From Platanthera guangdongensis (Eukaryota; Streptophyta; Magnoliopsida; Asparagales; Orchidaceae): 64,000 bases of DNA. Below, piece by piece: positions 8,647 through 19,854 of this stretch. The notes under the pieces were generated by a model, which saw only the letters and a list, made by a program, of their open reading frames with translations, was not told the DNA's origin and did no database searches. Both the position numbers and the translations under genes were made by a program. Numbering within the stretch: the stretch's first letter is position 1; every line of letters begins with the position of its first letter. The stretch covers positions 61,920,822 through 61,984,821 of the forward strand of contig CM077162.1 in the NCBI GenBank assembly GCA_039583875.1. The letters run 5' to 3'.

Positions 8647-11600
8647 GAATAAGTGGTTTCAAATTTTATTTAATTCTGGTGCATCTCACTTTTTCATCGC
8701 TCGTCATATTGTGGATCTTTATAGCTGGCCAACTTTGCCACTCGGGGTTCCTTTTGAGATTTCTATACCTGGTCATCTGCTCCTTTCAACTAGGGGCATT
8801 CTCAATTGTCTGATCTTGCTTGGTGAATTATAAGTCTCCGCCGACCTTATAGTTTTAGAAATTACAGAATTTGATGTAATCTTAGGAATGAATTGGCTAG
8901 TTACAGTCAGAGCAAAAATGGACTGTGTGGCAAGGAGGGTCAATCTCAGTATCGAAAGCAAGGACTGCATCATTCATGTTCAGACTTGTAGCCACCTGAA
9001 GGTAATCTCTATTTTGTGCACCAGTCATTTTCTTGGTCAAGGATGTTTCGCTTGTTTTGTTTATGCTTCGCTTTCGGATGATGCATCTCCTCAACTTGAA
9101 TCCATCCCGATTGTTTCTGAGTTTCCTAACATTTTTCTTGCCGGATTTCTTGGAATGACTCCTGATCGAGAGGTAAAGTTCACCATTGATGTAGAGCATG
9201 GAACATGCCCCATATCTAAACCCCATACCATATGGCCCCGCACGAACTAGAAGAGCTTAGATCGCAGTTAGATGAATAGCTTGAGTGCGGATACATTCAT
9301 CTTAGCTCTTCACCTTGGGGATCCCCTGTCCTCTTTGTGATAACGAAGGATGGTTCCATGAAGTTGTGCATCGATTATCGGGATCTAAATAAAGTAACAA
9401 TCAATAATATGTATCCTCTTCCACACGTAGGTGACCTCTTTGATCAACTCAAAGGTAGTATCATATTTTCCAAGATAGATCTCAGATCAGGTTACCATCA
9501 GCTGAAGATAAAGGAATCCGACATTACCAGGACTGCTTTCCGGACTCGATATGGACATTTTGAATTCTTGGTGATGAATTTTGGTTTGTCTAATGCTCCT
9601 TCCACTTTAATGGATATGATGAACCACATATTCTGTGAAATTTTGGATAAGTTCATCATTGTGTTCATTGATGATATTCTGGTCTTTTCCAAGACCCATG
9701 AGAAGCATATTGTTCTTCTTTGACTCACTTTGTCCACTCATTATCAACATCAGCTCTATTCCAATATGGAGGAATGTGAGTTCTAGATGGATCGTGTCGC
9801 TTTCTTGGGGCATGTAATTTCAGGGGATGGACTTTTCATTGATCCTGCCAAAATTTCCGCAGTTATGGACAGGAAGCGACCTTCGACCCCTACTGAAATT
9901 CATAGTTTTATGGGTTTAGCTGGCTACTACCGATGTTTTGTCAAGGGTTTCTCCTCTCTCACTGCTCCTCTGATATATCTAACTCATAAGCATGCTAGAT
10001 CTGAGTGGTTAAATCAGTGTGAGCAGGCCTTCTTAGAATTGAAGTAACGTCTGTGTTCGGCGCCGGTTCTAGCTCTTCCTTCTGAGGGGGAAGATTTTTC
10101 AGTTTACACCGATGCTTTTGGAGTTGGTTTGGGATGTGCCTTGATGCAGGACGATCATGTTATCGCTTATGGGTCGAGGTAATTGAAGATTTATGAACGC
10201 AACTACCCCACTCATGATATGGAGTTTACTGCAGTGTTATTTGCTTCGAAGCTTTGGCATCATTATCTTTATGGTGTGAAGTGTCACTTCTTCACCTACC
10301 ATCAAAGTTTGAAGTATATTTTCATTCAAAAGAATCTCAATCTTTGTCAGAGGCATTGTCTCAAATTCATAGCAAATTCTGACTTACACCTCACGTATGT
10401 TCCTGGAAAAGCCAATTCAGTGGCAGATACATTGAGTTGATAGGTTTCTATGGTTGCTTGTGTACCCATCTCAGCTACTCTTGCAACCTTGATTGATGAA
10501 CTCGAGCAGATGGCCATATCCATCTCACCCGAGGGCCATGAAGAAATTTCTGGTCCGTTATGGGTGGAGCACGTGAAGGATTTGCAGTTATTTGATCCCG
10601 GACTCCAGCGCATCCGCCAAAGGGATGAACTTCGTACCCTTCCAAATTTCTCGATCTCTGATGATGTTCTGCATTTTGAGGTCATCTCTGTATCCCTAAT
10701 GTCCTTGAATTGCTTGATAGTATTTGTCAAGAAACTCATAAATCTCGTACATCTGATCATCCGGGCAACAATAAGATGTATCATGACTTCTTCAAGTAGA
10801 TTGTGTGGTAGCCTGATATGAAGAACTATATTGCTCTCTTTATCTCTCAATATATGATGTATAAAAAGATGAAGGCTTAACATCAACATTCTGGGGGTCT
10901 TTTACAGCCCCCGCCTATCCCAGGATGAAAGTGAGAAGACATCTCTATGGACTTCATCACTGGTCTGCCCCATACTCCAAGAGGGCTTGATGTGATTTGG
11001 GTCATGGTAGATCGCATGACTAAAGTGGCTCATTTCATCCCATATAAGGAAGGCCATTCCACCAAAACGATGGCTCAAATATATGCTTCAGAGATTTTTA
11101 GACTCTATGGGATTCCTCTGCGGTTTGTATCTGCCTTGACTTGAGATTTATATCTCATTTCTAGAAGGGCTTCCAATAAGCTTCGGGTATTGATCTCAAC
11201 CTGAGCACCGCTTTTCACCCAACAACCGATGGCCAGACTAAAATAGTTAATCAGATTTTTGAAGACATGCTTCAGTGTTATACTTTAGACAACAAGGTAG
11301 CTTTGGATGAGCACCTACCTTTGGTCAAGTTTGACTATAACAATAGCTATCAAGAGAGCCTCAAGATGGCCCCCTTTGAAGCACTGCATGGGCATCCTTG
11401 TAGGATCCCTCTCTATTGGTCAAGTTGGTTAAAAGGTTGTTTTGGGACCTGAGTTACTTCAGGAAATAGAAGATGCCACAAGGAATACTCGACTTAAACT
11501 CAGTCGTTCCATCGAGAGACAAATGAAGTGTGCTAATAGTGCCGTCGTCCGTTAGACTTTATTGTGGGTGATCAAGTGTTCTTGAAGGTTTCCTATACCC

Positions 11601-12156
11601 TGGGGTGAAACAGTTTGTTCACCATCATAAGCTCAGCCCGAGGTTCGTGGGACCGTTTTCCATCTCACGGTGCATCAGAGGATCTGCTTATCGTCTTGAG
11701 CTATATGCTTCTTTGCCTGGAGTTCAAAATGTCTTTGATGTTAGACAACTTTATATGTATATTCGTGATCCTACCCGCGTCATTGAAGAAATACCAGTGA
11801 TTATTGAAGCAAATCTTTCTTATCCGATCGAGCCCACAAAGATTGTTGAGTATCAGGAATGCAAGCTTCAGAAGAGAACTATCCATATGGTCAAAGTGCT
11901 TTCGATGTATGTCAAGTCTGAGGAGTACACTTGGGAACTTGAATCTGGCATGCGTAACATGTATCCACAACTCTTCTCTTGACCTTGGTATGTCTTCTCT
12001 CTTGTTCCTTATTTTATTCCAGTATATTCATTGTTATCTTTCATGTCATAACTTAACAATCTTGTTGGAATGAATGGTGTTTGAATCTTCACCTCAGAAG
12101 CCCCGTTCGGGGAATCCTCTAAAGTTTCGGGACAAAACTTCCTAAGTATGGGATAA
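8647..12156 (+). pseudogene. pol: Ty3/gypsy chromovirus pol remnant (protease-RT-RNase H-integrase-chromodomain)
   Basis: Plus-strand pol with many stops and frame changes; gag and the 5' LTR are missing. Domains in order: an aspartic protease whose active site reads NSGASHFF (8672 on), so the catalytic Asp is replaced by Asn; the FDVILGMNWL linker near 8870; RT from about 9170 with [21 protein letters not shown] and the active-site FIDDIL (GATGAT at 9670-9675); RNase H about 10050-10440 with YTDAFG and VADTLS, but the usual TDHKSLKY Asp is lost (TYHQSLKY); integrase about 10720-11450 with MDFITGLP and DRMTKVAHFIP; and a C-terminal chromodomain around 11780-11980 ending in YTWELESGMRNMYPQLFS. 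The chromodomain and the GGGACAAAA-type end place it near the Tekay/Del chromoviruses. It cannot make a functional polyprotein. Confidence 0.88.
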
Positions 12157-13535
12157 TGTAACAACTCATGTTATAAAAAAAGAGAAATGAAATGAAATGA
12201 AATCAATCAATGGAATTTGTGTATTTTTTTCATATTAGGTTCTCATATTAAACCTAAAACCCAAGCCACCCCCCAGTCTCGATTATTTTAACCAGTCAAC
12301 CCGACTCCTGTTCTGTAAATCTCACACACGTGCGACACCCGTCCCGATCCCGCCCCCTACACCATCTCCCACTCAGCCGCTCCTATCGTAGCTGCTGCCT
12401 GCCCGTTCTCCTTCCTTTGGCCAACAGTTCTTTCCAACCTGCCTCCTTCTGCTCCTCCTCTAGCCGACAACTCCAAGAACCAATAGTTTTATGGCTGACA
12501 ACATGTTCTTTCCTTAAGATTGACAGTCCCCCCACCTCCTGGCTGGCAGTAGAGCCTTTTTCTCCTCCTCCAAGTGTCGACAGGTCCTCCACCTCCTCTT
12601 CCTCATAAATTTGGGTAGTGTATTTCAAGGGGGACTCCTAGGCTTTGCTTGGAACCTCCATTCCTTGGATCTTTTGAGTTCGAAAGTGGTCACCTTGGGT
12701 AAGAAACTTCTTTCTTCCCCTCCATTTAGATTTATTTGATTTTTTTGAAAATGTTTGTGCTCCAATCTATGTATTTATATTGATCCAAGCATTTTCCCTC
12801 TTATAAATCGTCTAATCATCTTGTAATTTTGGCTCCCGGCGTCATCCAAAGGTTCAATTTGTGGGATCTCTCCAAGGCCCTCTCTGATATAGGGTTTCTG
12901 TCACCCAAGTGCCACCAATCACTTTTTTCTTCGTGATAGCCTCCTATCCCCTCATCTATGAGGGTGGTAAATTCTTAACTCGCTCTTGTTATTGTTATGC
13001 GAAGAGAAATACATTTGTTAGCGTAGGATTCTTGTTCTATCAAATGTCATGCATGCTTGTCTTCTAATAGATTCAAAATAAGGTTGCTAGTATTGCTTGC
13101 GTTGTTTACCCCACGCCATCCATTTCTGCTTCACGTTAAGGCAAGTAAAGAAATCTCTCTCACTTGCAAACATTGAATTTTTATTTCATGCACTCTTTTC
13201 TTATTATGAAATATACACTTAAATATTTGAACTATTAAATTAGCATCAATACTTATACATTAGGAATCAATAAATCTTGAGTCCTTAAATTTATTAATGT
13301 CATAGGAAAATCCTTGGAAGATAATGTTGAATTGATGTGATGCTTTGAATCGAGTTTTCGATTAATTTGTAACGAAAACCAATGGAATGGCCATAAAAAG
13401 CTCAAATCTTTTGATAAGCCTTGCAATTTAACTAATATTAGAATCATGTGTATCAAAATAAAATATGTGCACCTTTCACCGATTACAGTTTCTGACATTT
13501 CGTGTTCGAATCTAGGCTATACTCTAAAGTAGGCT
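12157..13535 (+). repeat. 3' LTR of the plus-strand gypsy chromovirus
   Basis: After CGGGACAAAACTTCC and a G-rich stretch (GTATGGGATAA), the LTR opens with TGTAACAACTC at 12157, a typical start for this clade. The right end is not defined. The sequence turns into an opposite-strand gypsy fragment near 13540, so the limit given is that junction. I found no gene inside; the frames near 12330-12630 are Pro/Ser-rich chance frames in C-rich sequence. Confidence 0.6.
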
Positions 13536-13539
13536 AATA

Positions 13540-14300
13540 ATTAAAAGTATGTCTCATCGATCCATCCTTTTTATTCACAAACAACACAGGTGCTCCCCAC
13601 GGTGAAGAACTTGGTCTAATGAATCCATTCTACAGCAACTTATCCAACTGACTCCTGCAGCTCACGCGGGACCATATGATACAACGCCTTAGCAATAGGA
13701 CGGGTACCCGGGTCGAAATCTATGACGAACTCCACATCTCTCTCGGGTGGAAGACCAGGAAGGTTATTAGGAAATATTTCATGAAACTAGCACACTACAT
13801 CAATCTCCTCTATATGCGGCAAACTACCACCGGTCGCCAACACTGGGACCAAACAGGAAAAATATTCGGAATTTACTGGATTCCGAGTACGTACCGTAGA
13901 AATAATCGGAGAAACTTGGCGCAGAAAACCATAATCACTCCTGTGTTGACTGCTGTACATCATAAATTCCAAGAGCTTGACCTTACATTGGATAACTGCA
14001 TCATACTTCGACAACCAGTCCATCTACAAAATGACATCGAAATCTTCCAAGTCTATCACCTTCAGAGCAGCAATGACAAGAAAATCTCCTAATAGAATCG
14101 GACAACTTTGAATGCCTTAGCCTGACACCACTAAATCGCCAGAGGGAAACTTGACAGGAAATGCATCGCCAGCAAAATCGAGGGCCAAATGGTGATGCTC
14201 TAAAAAGGTCATAGCCACAAACCAGTGGGTAGCACCGGAATGGAAAAGAATGGGCATCAACAGTTCTTGACCTTAAACTTTCCTATAAAATTGTATATGC
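13540..14300 (-). pseudogene. pol: Ty3/gypsy protease-to-RT fragment, minus strand
   Basis: Read leftward: a protease active-site relic HSGATHWFV near 14240 (the catalytic Asp is now His), then DLEDFDVIL and MDWLSKYDAVIQC (about 14040-13985). Next come [15 protein letters not shown] near 13750 and [20 protein letters not shown], after which homology stops near 13540. It has several stops. It is truncated at both ends, lacks an LTR of its own here, and is opposite in orientation to its gypsy neighbour, so it is a separate insertion remnant. The stretch 14301-14420 continues the decayed upstream part without clear motifs. Confidence 0.75.
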
Positions 14301-14420
14301 AACTCAGGGAACAAATGTCGAAACTGCAGCTTCAAATTAAAAGCTAGAAATAGGTTATGATATAACCTAAAATTACTTATGTAGACGTCTGAGCTTCCTC
14401 CAAAGACACCACGTTCAGCT

Positions 14421-15985
14421 TGCACTTCCCCTTGTCTAATAGCTGTGGTGGAGGCAAGTCTTGAAGTGGAACTTGTTATAGAATGTTGCAGATTCGTCTG
14501 GATTTTGCTGATTCTGGGTTACAGACTGGTTTGGAGCACGGGATATCGACATGACTGGTGCCTTGGTCTCGCTCTAGTGGTGTAGTTTGGTGTAACTGTG
14601 CAGTTCGCCGATTTGTGCAGACTGGTGCTGGAGTCTGCCGGTTTGTACGGGTTGGTGCTGGAGTCTGCCAGTTTGTACGGGCTGGTGCTAGAGTCTGCCT
14701 GTTTGTGGGTACTGGCCCTTGTATCTGCTAGTGTTGTGTTCGCACCAGGGATGGCTGATGGTGTGGAGTTGGACTGGATTTGTACCAAGTTCGGGTGTGC
14801 TCAGTCCGAGAGATCGTGCGGTTGGCGCAGACTGGTTTCTATGTCCACGGAGTTCGGAAGCAATCAGCCTCGTGGGCTTTGGTTGCGGGCTCGGAGTTTG
14901 CAGATTGGAGCAGTGTCCGCAGGAGAGTGCGGACTGTAGTTTTGTCCGCAGGTGTACGGTTTGGTGGAGTTTCTGCAGGGTCCGCCGGTTTGGCGGACAA
15001 GTCTTAGCCTTAGATTTGTGACAACAAGTTGGACATGATTTCTATCCGACCTTGGTGCTGCGACTTTGGTGTACTGGCTGTCCAGCCTAGTTGTGATAAA
15101 AAGGCAGATTGGCTTTGTGTACGTGACTGTGCGGATACACTCAGTGCTCGCTGTGAGATAGGGTGGTGTTCCTATCAGCTAGGGAGGTGACCACTCACTT
15201 CTCTGCGCCTATTAAAAGGACCTCCTGTCACATCAACAGTACAATAGAATGAATAGTAAGTGAGCTCTGGTGGTTACTGCAGACATTTTTTTGTGTTCGC
15301 ACAGTTTGGAGTTGACTCTTTTTTGTTGTGTAGATTGTGCGGATAGCGCTTAAAATACATGGACTTGATTTTGACTTCGGTCAGGGATCAGTGTGGACTA
15401 TGCAGTTGCAATCAGCAGCTTGCAGCTTGCGACTAGGCAGACTTTGGCAACCTCTTTCATAGTTCAATAAGTTGTCCGCTTTTGGCAGCTTGTTTAGTTC
15501 GGCAGCAGCTATTCGTGGTGATCTTGCGTCTAGGTGACCATGTGGTTAGGCAGCTTGCAGATTAGCGAACAAAGTAATTCAACATTGGAATAACAGGGTG
15601 TCCGAGTAGCTAGGTGGCGGTTTGGTGACTTAGCGATTTCAGTGGACTCTGTAGGCAGCTTGGTAGAGTCGGCGATTACTCCTTAAGTCAGTGCTGCTAG
15701 TTCTTGCTTTGTATTTTTTTGCTTCCATCGAGTATATTGGCGAATCACGTCTCACCATGTATACCTCGCCTTGCAAAGATTGTTGATAGTACAAGGTTTT
15801 CTTGCTCTTCTAGTTACATCTGATTTTCTTGGCTTGGTTTTTGTTGAGTGTTCTTGGGCCTGTTTTCCCATTTTTCCCGGTTCACAAATTTTTACATGTT
15901 TTCTAAGGGAACAGAGGCTTGAGCAGTGATCATCCATCCGTTTGTTTACTACTTTTGGAATTCTAAGTGAACCAGGGTTAGTATA
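14421..15985 (+). repeat. Probable 5' LTR and leader of the plus-strand copia at 15986
   Basis: Non-coding sequence directly upstream of a copia gag. It holds a 30-bp repeat (about four copies at 14600-14719, core GGTGCTGGAGTCTGCC), many GCGGA/CCGC words, and a possible TATA (CGCCTATTAAAAGGACC, about 15208-15224). The LTR ends are not clear: TGTTATAGAATG near 14473 is a candidate start, and no TGGTATCAGAGC primer site is visible. The assignment rests on position and on its resemblance to the U3 style of the copia LTRs further right. Confidence 0.45.
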
Positions 15986-17542
15986 ATAGAAGGTGGACTT
16001 GTAAGAGGTCTTACAATTGAGCTTCTTACATCGACTAACTTCAAGAAGTGGAGGTCGTTTATGGAAAGCAATCTTCTGGGCGAGGACCTATGGGAGGTCG
16101 TCTACGGAGATGATAGGAAAGAGGTGATTGTTGACACTTGCAATGCTGATGCGGTGAGTACCTGGAGAAAGACAAACACGAAAGCAGAGTTTGCACTCAA
16201 GCGGCCTATCTCACTGGAACTTCAACCACATCATCGGATGTCGGTTAGTTGCGGTGATTTGAACTTCCCTCGATGGGTTTTTCAATATGAAGAATTAGAA
16301 AAGCTACAATCCTGGTGAATGAGTTGGCAAGAGCCACTCAAGGAGATCTGTCTATCTCAATATTCTTCCTGAAGATGAAGAACTTGTGTGCTGAGATTTC
16401 AAAGTTAGACCCTGATGAGCCTATTTTAGAAGCGAAGCTGAAGAGGAACATATTCCATGGTTGCGGAAGGAATACCTTTGTTACTTCTATTCAAGGCTGG
16501 TCTACTTAGCCGTCTTTGCTAGAGCTGGAGAACATGTTGGCTTCGCTGGAGAGCTTAGCTAGACAGATGGCTGGGGTCACTATCTTTGAAGAAGGTAGTG
16601 AGGCGCTCTTCTTAAGGAAGAAGAGATGAGAGAAGAAGAAGTCTTCTGCTGGTGATGAACCTTCAAATTCTTATCAGCAAGAGAGGTGTGCTACTCCCAA
16701 GTTTCATTGGAAGAAGAAGGAAGGACTAAGGTGCTACAGATGCAACTAGCTGGGTCACTTCAAGAAGAACTGCAGGGTCAAGCTTCAGGAACAGCATCTT
16801 GCAGATAAAGAAGGAACTGGTTCCAGTACTGAGGAAGGAGGATGGTGGAATGAATTCTTGTCAGGCACTTGTGTTTGGCCTTTTTCCACTATCAACTACC
16901 AAGATGACTGGATAGTTGACTCAGGTTGCAGTCATCACCTTACTGGGGATGAGTCAAAGTCCTCTTCTCTGCAAACTTTCTCAGGTAACGAATCTATCAT
17001 AACTGTTGATGATACAGTTCATGCAGTCTAGAAGGAGGGTGTCATTTCTTTAGGTAGTGATAAGGGTCCACTCACTTTGAGGAGTTTATATCACGTGTCG
17101 GTCATGAAGAAGAACCTCTTCTCAGTGACCAATGTGGCGGACACGGGCTATCACGTTCTGTTCGGCCCGACAGAAGTGAAGTTTCTTCGCAACATGTCAA
17201 CGGTGAAGGCTGACTTTTCTCATGTAGGGAGAAGGGTTAAGGAATTGTTTGTGTTATCAACAAGCTCCTATATTGATCAGATGAGAGCCAATGATTATGC
17301 AGCTATCTGGCATGAGCGACTAGGACACGTCGGGATGGACAAGTTACATGCTCTGACAGTGAGAAATCTTGTGAAAGGCTTGCCAAGGATGTCATCCTTC
17401 GGCAACAGTCATGTCTACGCGGGGTGTCAATATGGAAAGGCTCTTCGCCTTCTATTTGACAAGTCACAAACCAGGTGTAAAGCACCATTGGAGTGTATCC
17501 ATGGTAATATAATGGGACTGACTGACACTGTCAGTCTGGGAG
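15986..17542 (+). pseudogene. gag-pol: Ty1/copia gag-protease-GAG_pre fragment, cut by a SIRE-type insertion
   Basis: A 5' part of a copia polyprotein, in pieces. The gag N-terminus reads TNFKKWRSFMESNLLGEDLW around 16032-16090, followed after a frame change by the UBN2-type core from 16315. A zinc knuckle CYRCN-stop-LGHFKKNC (about 16733-16775) has a stop inside it. The protease motif is DWIVDSGCSHHLTG (about 16910-16950) with the catalytic Asp kept, and GAG_pre/integrase-start sequence shows WHERLGHVGMDKL (about 17308-17346). The frame ends at 17542, where TGAAAGATATTG, the terminus of a minus-strand SIRE LTR, begins. Stops lie near 16316, 16507, 16627 and 16748, so this is a pseudogene. 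The missing half may be the copia pol that reappears at 27225. Confidence 0.8.
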
Positions 17543-17800
17543 TGAAAGATATTGTACCTAAACACCTAGAGGGGGGGTGAATAGGTGACTTGAATCTTTT
17601 TAACTTTTTATGGCAGCAATTAGTTTCTAACACAAATTTATATCTACTTTTGCACAGCAATCACACAGCAATCACAGCAAATCACAACACACAGTAGACA
17701 CACAGTTTTATAGTGGTTCCCCAAGGTTTGGGTACATCCACTTTCCCCCTTCGCCTATCTAGCAGTGTACTAGATTCGGCCAAACTCCTCCACTATCTCA

Positions 17801-18001
17801 GAACCCAAACTGGTTCCTACACCTCAGGCCCAAGGCCCTACAACTCAGCTTCTTCACAAAGCCTACACTCAGCCACAAAGGCGTACACTCAGCCAACAAG
17901 GCCTACACTCAGAGATTTCAATCTCCTACACTCAGGCTCTCAAGCCCTACACTCAGCCTTTATAATTGCAGGCTTACAAAACTCAGATCCAAAGGATCCT
18001 A
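17801..18001 (-). repeat. Hairpin array with co-varying stems (SIRE LTR leader, copy B)
   Basis: Nine units, all with complementary arms. On the plus strand, arms in capitals: GAACCcaaactGGTTC, GGCCcaaGGCC, GCTTcttcacaAAGC, GCCacaaaGGC, GCCaacaaGGC, GAGATTtcAATCTC, GGCTctcaAGCC, GCCTttataattgcAGGC, GATCCaaaGGATC. They are separated by the conserved linker CCTACACTCAG or a one- or two-base variant. The array sits about 370 bp downstream of the LTR TATA box on the transcribed side. Confidence 0.9.
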
Positions 18002-18370
18002 CAAAATAAAATGAATACAATAATGTGACTCAACAACTCAGAGAAAAGAGAGAGAAGAGTTGTGAGTTTCTTGATGATTTCTTGGAAGAACTCAGCTGAA
18101 ATCAATCTGACTTAGCTTTCTTCAAAGCTTCTTGAAAGTAGAACTCAATAAGATTGACTCCTTCTGTAGTTGATCCTTGATCTCTGCTACTTAAGATTCT
18201 GAATAAATCTGAACCCCTCTTCTCAGTCTGGTTCCAACAACTGATTTCTTGGATGGAGCTCTCTCTCTCCAACTTCTTAGATCTTCACTTGATAGCTAGA
18301 TCTTCTTTAGACAATTACTTGATCTGAACTTTGACAACTTCAGCCTGTGTTTCTGTAGACTGTATAAGCC

Positions 18371-18378
18371 TATTTATA
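18371..18378 (-). promoter_or_regulatory. TATA box of the SIRE element 1 LTR
   Basis: The minus strand reads GGCCTATAAATAGGCTTATAC. It lies about 130 bp downstream of the nearest GTGTCGACAC unit and upstream of the hairpin array. Confidence 0.75.
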
Positions 18379-18511
18379 GGCCTTTTTCATGGTAACCGGC
18401 TGGTCCGGTTCATAACTGAATTCTGACAACTCTGACAGGTGCTGTAGACCGGCTGGAATGGCAGCTGTCAAGTCATCCAGTCAGTTCTTGAAAATTTTGT
18501 AACTGTCTGCA

Positions 18512-19422
18512 AGTGTCGAGACTGTCTGTCTTTAAGTGTCGACACTTATAGACCAAGTGTCGACACATGTTGTCTAAGTGTCGACACTAGCCTACAAGTT
18601 GTCGACACAACTTCTTGTGTTGTAGATTTAATATCTCGACACCATTTCTTCTTCATGTGTTGACACTGATAATGTGTGTCGACACAAGTACTTGTACTTC
18701 AGTATTTTGCTGAATTCTTCTAAGTGTCGACACAACACCTTTGTGTCGACACATCTTCATGTGTTGAATCTGTTAAGTGTCGACACTGCTTCTTGGTGTC
18801 GATACATGTCTTCAGTGTTGATACTTGTTGAGTGTCGACACATTGCTCTGGGTGTCGACACATTTCTCTGGGTGTCGACACTTTCTTCTTCTGTCGAGAC
18901 TATGGCTGAGTGTCGACACATTCCCTTAGTGTCGACACTTGTACTTAGAATATTTTTGATGATCTTTGCTGATCTTTGGTAAGTGTCGACACAGCTCCTT
19001 GTGTCGACACTTTATTCAAGTGTTGAGTCTTCTGCTGAGTGTCGACACATTGTTCTGGGTGTCGACACAACTCCAAGTGTTGACTCTTCTGCTGAGTGTC
19101 GACACATTGTTCTGGGTGTCGACACTTGTACTTAGTCTCTGCAAACTCTTGCTGAGTGTCGACACAGCGTCCAAATGTCGACACTTTCTGGTGTAGACAC
19201 AGTTTCACTGGGTGTCGACACAGCTGCTAAGTGTCGATACAGCTTCACTGCACTCTCCTTCATTGAGTGTCGACACAGCTGCTTGTGTCGACACTTTCTG
19301 TCTGGTGTCGACTCAGCATCCCTGGTGTCGACACAATGACTCCAAGTGTCGACACTGCTTGCCTGGGTGTCGACACAGGGCTTCTTAAGTGTCGACACTT
19401 TCCCTCTGGGTGTCGACACATG
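18512..19422. repeat. Dense cluster of the palindrome GTGTCGACAC in the LTR U3
   Basis: I count about 38 sites, roughly 30 of them exact copies of the 10-base perfect palindrome and the rest one or two bases off (GTGTCGATAC, GTGTTGACAC, CTGTCGAGAC). Spacing is irregular, about 12-40 bp, so this is not a strict tandem repeat. The spacers vary. The same word recurs at 7078-7210 and 22715-23165. Short frames with repeated CRH/VSTL/VDT words across this stretch are repeat artefacts. Confidence 0.9.
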
Positions 19423-19564
19423 GACTTAGAAACTTTTTCTTCTTTCCTGCAAATTCTTAACCTGCACATGTAAACTCAAAATACATCAAATACATTTTGA
19501 TGTATATCATTGAGTTGGGTGAGGCTTCTTCAAATCAGGTATATTTGAACCAATGTACCCAACA

Positions 19565-19580
19565 ATCTCCCCCTATTTGG
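19565..19580 (-). other. Polypurine tract of SIRE-type element 1
   Basis: The minus strand reads CCAAATAGGGGGAGAT immediately before the LTR start TGTTGGG. This is a typical plus-strand primer site. The remaining 19581-19854 is a spacer between the accessory ORF end and the LTR, AT-rich and without a gene. Confidence 0.85.
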
Positions 19581-19854
19581 AGAAGTCATAACCCTTAGTC
19601 AATGATATACACCATTCATAATAAAATTACAAAATGATATAAAGCAGGATTATAAAACATGGCAAACATAAACATGTATGAAACAAACATGTAAACATAG
19701 ATTGCATCACAAAACAATTATGAAATAAACTTAACACATAGCAAATTTATTACACAACACATTGTTCCAATACTTTGTCATATTCTTTTTCAAAGTTTAC
19801 AGAATGTTTTACATTAATAAAAGATTACAAGGTAAACTTAAGAAAATTCTAATT

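Larger units (their letters stand above)
17543..19564 (-). repeat. 3' LTR of SIRE-type element 1 (about 2.0 kb)
   Basis: On the minus strand it starts TGTTGGGTACATTGG at 19564, directly after the polypurine tract, and ends with TACAATATCTTTCA at 17543. It includes the GTGTCGACAC array (19422-18512), a TATAAATA box (18378-18371), the hairpin array (18001-17801), a conserved GGATGTACCC/GGGGAACCACTATA block (17742-17712) and a C-rich tract before CTCTAGG (about 17575-17565). Confidence 0.88.

Noticed and set aside
12330..12628. Ser/Pro-rich plus-strand and Glu-rich minus-strand frames
   Set aside because: Mirror frames in C/T-rich LTR sequence; no support as coding.
17801..18001. Resemblance to a CRISPR array (constant repeat, variable spacers)
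   Set aside because: The context is a plant LTR, there are no cas genes, the repeat is only about 11-12 bases, and the 'spacers' are self-complementary hairpins.
18674..19473. Several overlapping frames with repeated CRH, VDT and VSTL words
   Set aside because: They come from GTGTCGACAC repeats in U3; both strands and several frames are open for the same reason.
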